A DNA stretch of 64,000 bases from NCBI GenBank assembly GCA_949361645.1, contig OX442435.1, forward strand, positions 56,001 to 120,000. The letters run 5' to 3'. Position numbers and translations under genes: made by a program. The notes under the pieces were generated by a model. It had not been told where the DNA came from, did not search any database, and was given only the letters and a program-made list of their open reading frames with translations. Shown in pieces: positions 11,001-22,312 of this stretch. Source of the stretch: Spongilla lacustris (taxonomy: Eukaryota; Porifera; Demospongiae; Spongillida; Spongillidae). Every line of letters starts with the position of its first letter. Position 1 is the stretch's first letter.

Positions 11001-14000
11001 AACTGGTGAGGAAGTTGTACGCATGCTCACTGTCTCCGTCCACCACCGTGACATCTTGCAGTCTTGTTCCTGTGTGCGTACCATTATAGCAGGGAGGGGG
11101 CGTGGTCATAGGAATGCGGTCTGAACAGTTCAGACACATACAGGTGTAGTAGGAGGTGGGGTAGCGATCACATGAGCCCTCAGCAGCATAGCGCGAGCAC
11201 ACAGAGTCATTGGCATCTGAAGGCATCAGCACAGAGGTGTCCAGGCCACAGGGCAGGTGGGCAGTCTGCAGATATGGGCTGCTGGTGTTGGTACGAAGGC
11301 CTCCCATAAAGGCATAGTTGTCTGCGCTTGCCCTGAAGAACACAGCTGGTGTGAGCTCTAAAGGTGGCTGGTCTGTGACATCTAGAAGGGAGGTGGCTAT
11401 TGCCAGGGACAGGGCAATGATGCCCAGAGGGAAAGCCCCCTGTACCAAGATGGCCATGTACTTGTGGCGAAAGTAATGGAACCTCTTGGTGAGCAGAGAG
11501 ACATACTGAGCAAGCCACAGGGAGGGGCCCCTCAGGTAGCCGCCATTATGAGGTATGTCTCCATTGCCTCTGTGGGGCCAAAGTTCATCCTCCTCAGTTC
11601 CATTCTCATCCCCAGGCTCATACTCGTCAAGAAATATTGCAGAGGAAGGATGTGGTTCAGTAGAAGGGTGTGGCTCAGCAGAAAGGTGTGGCTCGGCAGA
11701 AGGGTGTGGCTCAGCAGAAGGGTGTGGTTCAATAGAAGGGTGTGGTTCAATAGAAGGGTGTGGCTCAGCAGAAGGGTGTGGCTCTGCAGAAGGGTGTGGC
11801 TCTCTGAGAACAGGGCTAACATCATCATTCTGACCATCCGCTAACCGCAAAAATATCTGTGTAGGCAGAATCTTTAGTGAACGAATACAAGAGTACAGCT
11901 CACCTTACCTCATCCAATGAACAAGCAGTAAGTCCAAAGGAAGACACACCCAGCCGCTCTGTGGTGAGGTGGTCAAACATGGAGGACAGTACCTTGGGTG
12001 AAGACTGGTGGAGGGGGAGGAGGTAGTGTAGCTCCAGTCCCCGGACCTCTGCCAGTGATGCACTTGGAATGAACTCCTGAGAGGCAATGACCAGACCACA
12101 TGATCTTATCTATGTACCCAGGTACCCAGTCCTACTCCTTCCCAAACTAGTGTTGTCTCTTACATTGATAAAAGCAGTGATTCTGTCAATGTCATTTACA
12201 GCAACCACTCCAGACAAGCTAGAAGATTGGTTTGACTGCTCTACACACTGGCTTGACTGGTTTTCAGACTGCTCTACACACTGCCTTGACTGGTTTTCAG
12301 GCTGTTCTACAAACTGGCTTGACTGGTTTTCAGACTGCCTTGACTGGTTTTCAGACTGTTCTACAAACTGGCTTGACTGGTTTTCAGACTGCTTATTAAT
12401 GGTCAGGTTATCTTCTGTTGATTGCTTGCTAAGTAATTGGATTGGAGTCTCATTAAGAGAATTATCCACTCCAACTGGAACAGAGGCTCTGACAAGCGTC
12501 AGCTTATGGCCTTGGCCAAACCTGTTCCTCAAGTATTCAAAGCTACCACAGCAACGTAGTGAGCCGTTAGCGATGATGGCGATCCGATCACCTGACATAA
12601 AGTACATTCCATTGTGAGGTCACATGACTGCCTTCTTACCTAATATCTCAGCCTCATCCATGTGGTGGGTGGACAAGATGATGGTGTGCCCCGCCCTCTG
12701 CTTGCCCACAAAATCCCATATCTGCCTCCTGGCATGAGGGTCCACCCCCGATGTAGGCTCATCAAGGATCACAGTTCTGGAGCCTCCCAGGAAGGCCAGC
12801 ATGATGGAGAGCTTCCTCTTCATCCCTCCTGATAGGTGTTTGGAGTGCTTCTTAGAATGTGAGAGGAGATTGACCTTCTCCAGCCATCTGTGATAGACAC
12901 ATGACCACGTGACCCAGGGGGAGTGGTCACAGCCAGGGGGAGTGGTCACAGCCAGGGGACCCAGGGGGAGTGGTCAAAGCCAGGGGACCCAGGGGGAGTG
13001 GTCACAGCCAGGGGACCCAGGGGGAGTGGTCACAGCCAGGGGACCCAGGGGGAGTGTGCACAGCTGAGGAACTCACATCGGAATCTGCAGTATGATTTCC
13101 TGTTTGCTCATTCCTTTCAGTTGTCCATAAAAGAGCATGTGTTCATAGACTGTTAGGCTATTGAGGAGACACACCCTCAAAACACACCCACCAACGAAGA
13201 AACAAAGGACACACCCACAAGGAATAGTAGCTCACTTGTCAAACAATACGTTGTGCTGAGGACACACCCCCAGAGAGTGACGCACACTATCCATCTGATG
13301 TCTGATATCCTTACCATAGACATAAGCTGTACCAGAGGAGGGACCAAATAGCCCAGTCAAAAGAGACCTGCAAAGAGAGCATGACCACATCTACATGACC
13401 ACACCTCTTACACCTACATGACCACACTTCTCACACCTACATGACCACACCTCTCACACCTACATGACCACACCTCTCACACTTACATAGTGGTGGTCTT
13501 CCCAGCTCCATTATGTCCAAGTAAAGCAGTTATCTGGTTTTCGTAGAAATTCAACGACAGATCCTTAACTGCCTCAATTCTCTTTTTCCATTTAAAGCAC
13601 CCCGTAGTGTATACCTATAAGTATATTAACACATTCCAGTACTACAGTGATGTCTTCTCCCACACCTCACCTTTCCAAGGTGTTGCACAGAGATGCCTAG
13701 GGGCAACCCAGCTAGGTCGTTACTAAGAGGATCTAACATCAAGATTATATATAGTCTTTAACCCTGAGGTTTCCTTCAAATCCACAAACCTTGACAAGAC
13801 TCCTCCCCTTCAGACTCCTCCCCTTCAGCCATAGACTCCAGCTCAAAGTTGTGTACACGAGCATGTGTTGGAACACACCCCCAGTATGAGCGTTGGAATG
13901 GGAAGTAGAATGGCTTCGCTACACCATATTTGCCTGGAAATACAGCTTCCAGATACCAAGCCATAGTGACGTAGAGCAGGGCATCAAATAGAAGCACACC

Positions 14001-17000
14001 AACAATACCCAGAAAGTTGAAGTGAGTCTCCTGAAGCTAAAGTGGAATATCTTAGAGGGGAGGGGAGGGGAGGGGAGGGGAGGGGAGGGGAGGGGAGGGG
14101 AGGGGAGGGGAGGGGAGGGGAGGGGAGGGGAGGGGAGGGGAGGGGAGGGGAGGGGAGGGGAGGGGAGGGGAGGGGAGGGGAGGGGAGGGGAGGGGAGGGG
14201 AGGGGAGGGGAGGGGAGGGGAGGGGAGGGGAGGGGAGGGGAGGGGAGGGGAGGGGAGGGGAGGGGAGGGGAGGGGAGGGGAGGGGAGGGGAGGGGAGGGG
14301 AGGGGAGGGGAGGGGAGGGGAGGGGAGGGGAGGGGAGGGGAGGGGAGGGGAGGGGAGGGGAGGGGAGGGGAGGGGAGGGGAGGGGAGGGGAGGGGAGGGG
14401 AGGGGAGGGGAGGGGAGGGGAGGGGAGGGGAGGGGAGGGGAGGGGAGGGGAGGGGAGGGGAGGGGAGGGGAGGGGAGGGGAGGGGAGGGGAGGGGAGGGG
14501 AGGGGAGGGGAGGGGAGGGGAGGGGAGGGGAGGGGAGGGGAGGGGAGGGGAGGGGAGGGGAGGGGAGGGGAGGGGAGGGGAGGGGAGGGGAGGGGAGGGG
14601 AGGGGACTCACTGGAGGCAGTAGGACATTGGACCATTGTAGCCCTACTTGCTGCAGCTCGTAATCTATCAGATAATTCGAACCAATCCCAAAGCCAACTG
14701 GGGCAACGAGACTCTACAGAAGGGATTGTAATGTGTAATCAAAAGCCATTAACCCCCAGAGTGATAGGGTTAACCCCAGAGTGATAGGGTTAAACTCACA
14801 ACAAGTACAATCCCTGCTGTGTTCATGTACATCTGTTTGGAGACAACAGTCACCTGACCAAAGAAGAGGACAAAGTAGACCAGAGCCGCAATACAAGCAC
14901 CAAGATTGGCAGATGTGAAGAAAGTAGCAATCAGGAAACTGTGGAAGGACACACCCCCATCATTACCAATGAGATCCCATCATCACCCTCACCAATATGA
15001 TCATAGCCACACCCATCATCACCCTCACCAACATGATCATAGCCACACCCATCATCACCCTCACCAATATGATCATAGCCACACCCATCATCACCCTCAC
15101 CAATATGATCATAGCCACAACCATCATCACCCTCACCAATATGATATCATAGCCACAGCATACACCATCAGGTAGAGCCACAGGATGAAGCCATTGGTGT
15201 ATGCCACAATACCAGACACCTGTAATGGCAAGGTGCAATGGTCATGGTGGGAGGTGCATGGGAAACTTGAATACTTTCTAAATATGACTGAATATCTCCT
15301 AAATATCTCCTTCATGCCACACCCACCTTCAGAACAATAGAAATGATTGTTACAGATATGGAGAAGGTGACAAGAGAGGTTACGAACCATGAGAGCTTCA
15401 ACACACCATCACTTAGCCCCATCATAAGCATCACTTCTCTTAGCCTCAGCTCCTTCTCAATAACTATAGCTCTGACTGTCATGGCAACAGAGAACAGCCA
15501 GGCAAGGGTCATTGATATCGGTAATAGGACCACCATGGCTTGTGCAAACCTGTATAGAAAAACATAGCTCAACCCACCAACTTCTAGCTCCACCCCCACC
15601 AAACCCTAGCTCCACCCCCACCAAACCCCAGCTACAGTATGTCTTCACTCACAGATCGTCTCTGTAGCAAGGGTAAGGCATCTGGTTGAGGTAGGAGGCA
15701 GGAGACATGAGGGAATGTCCCAGGATCTCCTCCATGGCCCCACGCTCCACCATGTCCTGTAGGAACACAAAGCCAGCATCCAAATACCTCTTCTTCCATA
15801 GATCATTCTCTGGTCCTGGTACCCAGACCCTACAAGGCAAAGGTGTGGTCAATCCTAATATCAGGATATGAATCATGGTGGGTGGGTGTGGTTTAAAACA
15901 GGGCATTGGTAGGGGTGTGGCTTAAAACAGGCATTGGTGGGGGTGTGGCTTAAAACAGGCATTGGTGGGGGTGTGGCTTAAAACAGGCATGTAACGTGAC
16001 AGAACTTGGCACTCCATCCATCTAAGTGGACAGACATGACAATCAAACAGTCCAGGTAATTCCCTGGTATACAAAAAGCTTACGTTTCTCTGAGCAAGGT
16101 GGTGTCATGCACGTATGTGCTGTTCATCCTAATCCTCAATGTGACACTCTGCAGCTGTCCGTCATGGCTTGTCACAAAGTCCTCCATCACAACACCAGCA
16201 AACACCGTACTAATGCCTCTCTCCTTTTGCCCTAGGTAATTGCTCGACAGCTCTACCATCTCAGCTTCTGAGGTCACAGGTGTGAAGATCTCCCAGTCTA
16301 CCCCATTAATCTGATCCAAGATGGACAGTGATGTGTTTGAAATGAAGCCGACTATCTCCCAGATACTATCTTGGCTGTTAGGGTCCAGAAGGCTTTTGGC
16401 TTGCAGCAAGCTTGCATTAGAAGGGAGCAAATTGGCCAATGGAGGGAAAATCCCATTTCTATTTGAACTATTTAGGAGTATATCAATGACCTAACAGGTG
16501 AGGCAGGGGGTGGGGCAGGGGTGTGGTGAGGCAGGGGGTATGGAGGTATGATGTGTAAGAAAGTGCATTGTACAGTGGTGGGATGTGGCATGGAGGTGAA
16601 TAGAAGGCACTCCTTGGAAATTTTAATCTTTACCTCATTCAGAGTCTCAACTTGTTGGCTGTCAGGTGGAAATGTCTCAAGGAAAAACTCAGAGCAATTG
16701 TGTGTTTGCTCAGCCAAGCTCTTAAAGAACTCGACCGACTGGATAGTTCTGTTAGCTCTTTTCATTATGCTGAGGGCTGTAGGCATGTCCTCTGGACCAG
16801 CTGTGAACAGTATCTTCGGAGCAATACGGGCCGAGATCTGAGCCTCAGCACCAGTCCCATTCCCATAATTCTCTTCACCAGCATTTTGGTTTTTGAAGGC
16901 TATCAAGGAGGATCATGTGAGCAGCTGATGTCACATAACCTTGCATGTAATCTTACCTCGCTGAGTCCTGTCTCCAAGGACCAACCTTCTTATTATTGAC

Positions 17001-17980
17001 TTGAGAGCGGAGTTATCAACAGGCAGGTCCCCACACAGGAACCTCTCGAGGTTCTCGTACGAAAGGCTGGCAGTGGTGTTAGCAAGGCGAAAATAAAGAG
17101 GAACAATTTCAGTTAGGGCGAGTACGTCGTTCAGCTCTTGTATCTGATCGAGGACACCGCATCCCAGCAGCTGTAACCAAGGATATCCGATTCAAAGTTT
17201 CGACACTATTAACGGCTACACACGTACCTGTTGAAGATTTACGCTATCCAGCGATGATGGTGTATCCAATAGCTGTGATAATGCTGAAGAGGAAAGCAAA
17301 CTATGCTATTTACGTGCACGCCCTGGAAACATGTACTAAGTATTACACACACAATCCTATCACCTTCTGAAGTGTTTGCGCAGGTTCGTATCGCGGCTGT
17401 TCTGCGTAGCACGGTACAAACACGATTCCAACTACCATTCCAAGCCGACACATCGTCTAACAGATTGTAAATGTCGTTCACGCTAGACGAGAGCACTTAC
17501 ATAAATCACATGCAAATTATTAATAAATGTACGTATCCTAGCTACAACAGCACTTTACGTACCTGGCATTCGGGTATTGAGGCATGTCGGAACTGTAATC
17601 GCTTGGCCCTCTGCCGAGATCACATACTACGGATTGCATGAAGGGAAATAGACCGGCAGAGGGCAGAGCATTGGCGACGTAGCGGGCTGATGATTTATAA
17701 AGACCAAATGGTTAAACCAGCTGTTAAGAGAGCAAAACAGTCAACTACATACAGTCTGGTACGTCTTCTGGTGGAAACTGAAGCCTCAACGGCACCAGAA
17801 TAGCGCCAAATAGGAACACTGGCCATATTATCTCCAACGCTAGAAATACCTATAATCGTTTTGTTCGTGATGTCAGCGGCACATCAATGTATGTATAACA
17901 CGAACCGGCTGCCGTAGTTTGAGGATGGTATTCTTCCACAGTAGGAGCCAAAGGTGCCGCCATAAGCGCGCCACTCGCAT
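8038..17980 (-). CDS. Full-length ABCA-family (ABCA1-like) lipid transporter
   Basis: Full ABC transporter, probably moving lipids at a membrane. The start is ATG at 17980-17978 ([17 protein letters not shown]). The next exon carries the first membrane helix ([18 protein letters not shown] near 17800). A large extracellular loop with the ABCA1-type segment [13 protein letters not shown] (near 15660) and the first membrane domain follow. NBD1 has Walker [12 protein letters not shown] (about 13500), Q-loop [11 protein letters not shown] (about 13250), signature [10 protein letters not shown] and Walker [12 protein letters not shown] (12750-12850). The linker, second extracellular loop and membrane domain span 12600-9700. 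NBD2 has Walker [15 protein letters not shown] (about 9280), Q-loop [11 protein letters not shown], signature [10 protein letters not shown] (about 8930) and DEPTSGVDP (about 8810). The C-terminus has the ABCA motif [11 protein letters not shown] (human VFVNFA), then a 13-residue tandem repeat to the stop at 8040-8038. All nucleotide-binding residues look intact. Closest to the ABCA1/4/7 group; orthology is not settled. Confidence 0.88.
8092..8298 (-). repeat. Coding 39-bp minisatellite at the ABCA C-terminus
   Basis: In the ABCA frame it encodes repeats of [13 protein letters not shown], some shortened by one module, lying after the last conserved ABCA motif and just before the stop. Unit lengths are multiples of three. 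Confidence 0.85.
9320..9402. repeat. CA/ACATGTAC-rich array in an ABCA intron
   Basis: Interspersed CACACA and palindromic ACATGTAC modules in the intron that precedes the NBD2 Walker A exon. Confidence 0.85.
10555..10722 (-). repeat. Array of about 12 bp next to an ABCA splice donor
   Basis: Plus-strand CACATCACCACC/CTCACATCATTA modules. On the coding strand this reads GTGAGGGTAATGAT, starting within about 25 bp of the donor after the TIYG exon. Confidence 0.8.
11640..11812 (-). repeat. Coding 18-bp minisatellite in the ABCA linker
   Basis: Encodes about nine hexapeptides of the form EPHPSA (variants I, T, L) between NBD1 and the second membrane domain, directly before an acidic stretch ([16 protein letters not shown]). 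The frame is kept open through all copies. Confidence 0.85.
12230..12400 (-). repeat. Coding Gln/Ser/Asn repeat in the ABCA linker
   Basis: Encodes repeated modules such as [11 protein letters not shown] and [11 protein letters not shown] after NBD1, in frame. The equivalent region of ABCA1 is a serine-rich regulatory linker, so this probably replaces or extends it. Confidence 0.8.
12912..13058 (-). repeat. 28-bp minisatellite in an ABCA intron
   Basis: Units of GGTCACAGCCAGGGGACCCAGGGGGAGT type on the plus strand. The array fills most of an intron and lies about a dozen bases from the donor at about 13075. Confidence 0.85.
13385..13495 (-). repeat. 23-bp array copying an ABCA splice donor
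   Basis: On the coding strand the donor GTAAGTGTGAGAGGTGTGG is followed by copies beginning GTAGGTGTGAGAGG, so every unit starts with a donor-like hexamer. The array fills the intron after the Walker A exon. Confidence 0.85.
14056..14605. repeat. Perfect (AGGGG)110 pentanucleotide array
   Basis: 550 bp of uninterrupted AGGGG. On the ABCA coding strand it is (CCCCT)110, inside an intron at 14031-14611. The intron otherwise consists only of the donor GTGAGT and a 25-nt acceptor segment. The surrounding exons encode the first ABCA membrane domain ([21 protein letters not shown]). Confidence 0.95.
14975..15140 (-). repeat. 36-bp array copying an ABCA exon end plus donor
   Basis: The exon ends GGCTATGATATCATATTG followed by GTGAGG (donor at 15136). 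Four intron units repeat GGCTATGATCATATTG plus GTGAGGGTGATGATGG. The next exon starts at 14938 with [13 protein letters not shown], which confirms the splice. Confidence 0.9.
15850..15992 (-). repeat. 27-bp repeat in an ABCA intron
   Basis: Three to four plus-strand copies of GGTGGGGGTGTGGCTTAAA plus CAGGCATT within the intron between the LLRET and VWVPGPEND exons. Confidence 0.8.
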
Positions 17981-18186
17981 CTCTAGCGTACTTACGTGTT
18001 CTCGTTGTGAAAAGGTAACAAATATATTCATATGCTTCATACACGCATAAATATCTGTGATGCAACTCCTCCCCCCCCTCCGGGAATGTATGAAAACTTT
18101 GTACTTGTACTGGCATGACACAAGAGATCATATTCATGTATGCACATGCACACATACACATACACATGGATTTATGGCACACAAAA

Positions 18187-18504
18187 CTAGACATTTGTGC
18201 TTGAATCTTGATGTGCCACTGCTGGATCAAGCTGCACAGACCTGGTCGATGCCCAATAGCTCTCTAAGAACAGCTCAAGGTTTTGTGCTGCGTCATCAAA
18301 GTTGCTGTCTGTAATGATCAGCGAGTAGGGACACTGCAGAGGCACATAGATAAGGCATGTCTACACACAATCAGCAAGCCTACAGGTGTGTGCCTAATGT
18401 GGTCATACAGACGGTAGGCATCATTAAGCTCCGCCTCCCTTCTACGCTGTGAGCTCTCCTTCAGTAACCTCTCCAACACCTGCACCAGCACAGTTTGTAT
18501 GCAC

Positions 18505-18557
<53 letters not shown>

Positions 18558-19468
18558 CTCTCCTAAGAGCTGACTTAGCCCTACTTTACGTCTGGGTATT
18601 TGGATGTAGATGATCAGAGGATGGAATGATGCCTGGTCAAGATCACTGGGGAAGCTAGCATCACAGTTCATGAAGACGAGCTTCAGGGATGCCCCTGCTT
18701 CACGTACGTCAAGGGCCAGATCTCGACCTTTGTAAAGGAACATTCTTATGTAACATTATGTCACACTAGTAATTATAAACTGACTTTGCCTGGTAGTCAT
18801 GGCATATATCGATATCAGAGGCCTGACAATGGTAAGTCTACCCGCAAACTTTTCCTTCATAAAACTTATCAGCCCCTTCTGCAGCAACTCAGTAAGCTGG
18901 ATAGGAAGAGGGGGAGGAGTCAGGAAAGGGCGGGGTACACTAGCATACGTGCCTCAGATTTCTTGTTTGACGGCCCCATGAACACGATGGGTCTCATAAT
19001 GGGAGCCACCTGATACACAGCCTCTACATTGGCGATTGTAGCCTTCAGTTTCAACTCGCTAGCTAACAGCTAGGGTTACGTATACCATTTGAATGTGAAT
19101 GGTAATCCTCACCTCGGAAGAAATCCGATCGTTTCGCACTCTCCAACAACTCGTCCGATCCACCAGTCATCGTTATACTTCTGAAGAGAGCGGAGCGGGT
19201 AATGCACTCGTATCCTCACACCTCTAGTCTACCTGCTTCATGTGCAAGTAATCGTTTTTTTTGAACGGTAACGCATATGAAGGATGCGGGCAATCCGCCA
19301 CCTCCTCGACATCATAATCAACAAGCGCTTTAAACGCAAGCTGCACTCTTTTGCTTACTCTGAAAATATTCCATTTTTACTCTACATAGCAGTCGCTACC
19401 ACCACTTACGCCTTCTTTAACGCTTGTAGAGCTTTGTCCTCCGCTACGTAAGCTGTCAAATCTGCCAT
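18187..19468 (-). CDS. Voltage-gated calcium channel beta subunit-like (SH3-GK)
   Basis: Beta subunits bind the alpha-1 pore of voltage-gated calcium channels and control surface expression. The start ATG is at 19468-19466 (MADLTAYVAEDKALQALKKA). The SH3 half follows: VQLAFKALVDYDVEE, LPFKKNDYLHMKQ (19250-19360) and KYNDDWWIGRVVGE with GFFPR (19110-19190). A short linker leads to the guanylate-kinase-like half: YQVAPIMRPIVFMGPSNKK (18960-19010), LTELLQKGLISFMKEKFAGR (18840-18890), FHPLIIYIQIPRRKVLERLL and LELFLESYWASTRS, with TAG at 18189-18187. Domain order, the DDWWIGR motif and the II.YI.I...KVL.RL segment match CACNB rather than DLG, MPP or ZO MAGUKs. No PDZ domain is present. It lacks the long variable N- and C-termini of vertebrate forms. 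The DNAJC7 stop lies only 68 bp upstream. Confidence 0.82.
18512..18555. repeat. (CA)n microsatellite
   Basis: About 22 CA dinucleotides in an intron of the calcium-channel beta-like gene. Confidence 0.95.
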
Positions 19469-19536
19469 GTTTCCAATTAAATCGCACCACAGATACGTAA
19501 ACAAAAAAGAAATTGACGCACAAATAACTGATGATG

Positions 19537-21055
19537 TCAAAACTGAAACGTAAAACCAGGTCCTCCTGATGAAAAGGTGTACGATGGTCCACTACTCCTC
19601 CTTCTCCCGCTGGTGAAGCCGTCCATTCCTCCCATTCCTCCAAACAGGTTACTGAATAGTATGGTTGGGTCCATGTCTGAGCAGTAAAAAGTGGAGTTAA
19701 AAAAACAATTGACCCACTGCTAATGTAAAACTGGCCCTGACGTTATTAATTTATGTACAGCATGGAAAGTATAATGTTTAGGTGAAACCTTATATAACCA
19801 TACAGTATATGAGTCCTAAGCCCCACCCCACTAATAACAGGGAGGGGATAGCTCATGATCCTACCATGAAGGATTCAGGCCATACTGGTAGTGGAACTGC
19901 ATGGCTGGTTCCATTGAGTGGATGTTTTGCATAGCTCCATGTAGCCACACCCATAAGCCACATCCAAACCTTACCCTCCCTCCCTCCCTCCCTCCCTGCC
20001 CACCTGCCTTAAAACTCACCCATTCCTCCCATTTCCTCAAGGTCATAACCATTGTCATAGCGACTCTTTTTCTTAGGATCTGAGAGCACACTGTATGCCT
20101 CGCTAACTTGCTTGAAGATCTGCTCCTCCTTCTCCCTCATCTCTGGCTCTGCATCCACGTGACGATCTGATAAGAAAACATACCACCATTCCATCACCCC
20201 ATCACCCATCACACCACCTTGATCACACCTACCTGGATGATGTTTCATGGCTGCCTTGCGATATGCTCTCTTTATCTCGTCCTGACTAGCATTCTTGTCC
20301 ACTTCAAGAAGCTTGTAGAAGTCCTTCCTCTTGCTCATCTTCAACTTGCGCTTAGCATCCTGTACGGCTTCTTGGTTCTCCATGGTGTGCTCCAGTTTGA
20401 ACAAAAGTTCAAAGTCTCGTACAGCTTCGTCGTGCTTATCAACAGACTGGTACCTGCACCAACACACACCAACTCATCCCCAGACTCAAACTGGTATGGA
20501 CTCACAGAGAGGCCCTTCTTTGTAATGCTCGAATGTACTTAGGATCCATCTCTAGAGCTTTGGTCAAGTCTTCAATAGCCTCATCTGTCTTTCCCAACTA
20601 CAACACACTTCCATAAACACACAGCCCTCCACCTCCCCTAACACTACACCTTCGATCCCACAAGCGCTCTGTTGCATAGCAGCTTGGCATTAGTGGAGTA
20701 ATTCTTAGGGTCAACACTAAGTGCTTCAGAGTAGATGTCATACGCTGCCTTGTTGTTTCCTAATCTGAACTGTTCATTTCCTTCTTCCTTCTTGGCTAGC
20801 AGCAACCTTGACCTCTTGATGGCATTCCTCGACTTGGTATGGTCTGGGTCAACACGCAACACCTCCTGGAAGAACTGTGTAGCTTTGTCAGGAACGTCCT
20901 GTTGCAATCAGACAGATCAGTTAGCAGGAATATCTTTAGCTCAGCTACCTGATAGTAGAAGCAGAGTGCCTTGACATAGATGGCATCCACACTGTGTGGG
21001 TCACTTCTCAGTACTTCACTGGAAGTGAAAGAGCAGCAGTCACTAAGAGTAGTTA

Positions 21056-21090
<35 letters not shown>

Positions 21091-22312
21091 ATGCACAGGT
21101 ACACATCACACATCCCCATGCACATACACATGCACACCACATACACATGCACATACACACCACACCCATGCACATACACACCCATGCACATACACATGCA
21201 CATACACATACACACCACACCCATGCACACACACCACACCCATGCACATGTACACATCACACACACCCATGCACACACCACACCCATGCACACACACCAC
21301 CCCCATGCACACACCCATGCACACACCCATCACACACCCATGCACACACCCACCACACACCCATGCACACACCCACCACACACCCATGCACACACCCACC
21401 ACACACCCATGCACACACCCACCACACACCCCACACACACCCCATGCACACACACACACCCATGCACATACTTGCAGAGCTGATGAGCTTCGTCACACCT
21501 TGCACACATGACCAGGGCCTCTGCCTTCATGATCTTGAACAGGATGCAATAAGGAGCAGCGTGCAGACATTGGTCCAGCCTGAACACAGCCTTTAAAGAG
21601 CAGTCATAATTACCTCAACACACCCCCATCAATACTCACATCTCGGTGTTCACCCCTCTGGGAGTCATGAGCTGCCTTAGCAAGATGGCTTTTCACACTA
21701 TTTGATACTTGCATCTGCAGACTCAAACACGTCACATTGCTTTCAAAATGGTCCACAACATACCTCTTCAATGGCTTGTTGGTTCTTTGGCTCAATCTTA
21801 AGTACCTTTTCATAGAAGTCAACAGACAAGCTGGGATTGCCCATCATCAGGTGACACTTAGCCGCTCTTAGGTAACCCTGGTGATAATTGGGCACATTAG
21901 AACCAGGTCAAGCTTCCATTCTAATCCTCGCCTTTGTAAATGACTCGTCTAATTTGATCGACATGATTGAGTCGTCCAGGGCACGTGAGTAATCTTCCAG
22001 CATCATGTATGCTGCCGAGCGGTTACCATAATACGCTGCACATCGCGGATTGTGACTAAGTGCTTGAGAATAAAACTCTATCGCACTACGGTAATCATTC
22101 TGTTGGAATGAACTATTGCCCTGTTTCTTCAGTTCCTCTGCCAAACTAAGTATCAGAAGACAGGGCGGATAATGATAATACGCGAATATTAAATTGTACT
22201 TGTTCCTTAGAAAATTCCTAAGGCCGATATCTTACACGTTCGAGTCTTCTCTACTGGGATTTGTTACGCTATCGGTACACTCCATCGTTTCTACTACAGC
22301 AGCCGCGGCCAT
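19537..22312 (-). CDS. DNAJC7: DNAJC7-like TPR and J-domain co-chaperone
   Basis: DNAJC7 (TPR2) links HSP70 and HSP90 in the cytosol through TPR repeats and a J domain. The start ATG is at 22312-22310 (MAAAAVVETMECTDS; human DNAJC7 also starts MAAAA). TPRs begin AEELKKQGNSSFQQNDYRSA and CAAYYGNRSAAYMMLEDY (22140-21990) and continue through ALCFYYQ, DKATQFFQEVLRVDPDHTKS (20850) and EEGNEQFRLGNNKAAYDIY to ALQRRASLYQSVDKHDEAV. The J domain starts KRKDFYKLLEVDKNASQDEI (20330), with HPD at about 20235/20165 split by a 66-bp intron, and ends DPKKKSRYDNGYDLEE. The Gly/Phe-rich tail ends GGPGFTFQF with TGA at 19539-19537, like human DNAJC7. Gene order TPR-J-GF and length fit the family fully. Confidence 0.92.
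21060..21475. repeat. CA-rich minisatellite with CCCATGCACACA modules
   Basis: Degenerate tandem CACACCCATGCACACA units preceded by a pure CA run fill a DNAJC7 intron. The multiple His/Thr- and Cys/Val-rich open frames here are artefacts. Confidence 0.9.

Noticed and set aside
13919..14663. Long PSPPLPSP and GRGGEG open frames on both strands
   Set aside because: Read-through of the AGGGG pentamer array; all frames without a stop in the 15-bp period stay open.
20009..20467. DNAJC7 with a broken HPD motif (HPG), at first read as an inactive J domain
   Set aside because: The Gly comes from reading into a 66-bp intron; splicing restores HPD.
20980..21596. His/Thr-rich and Cys/Val-rich open frames resembling histidine-rich or keratin-associated proteins
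   Set aside because: CA-rich tandem repeat in a DNAJC7 intron; no start context, no splice support.
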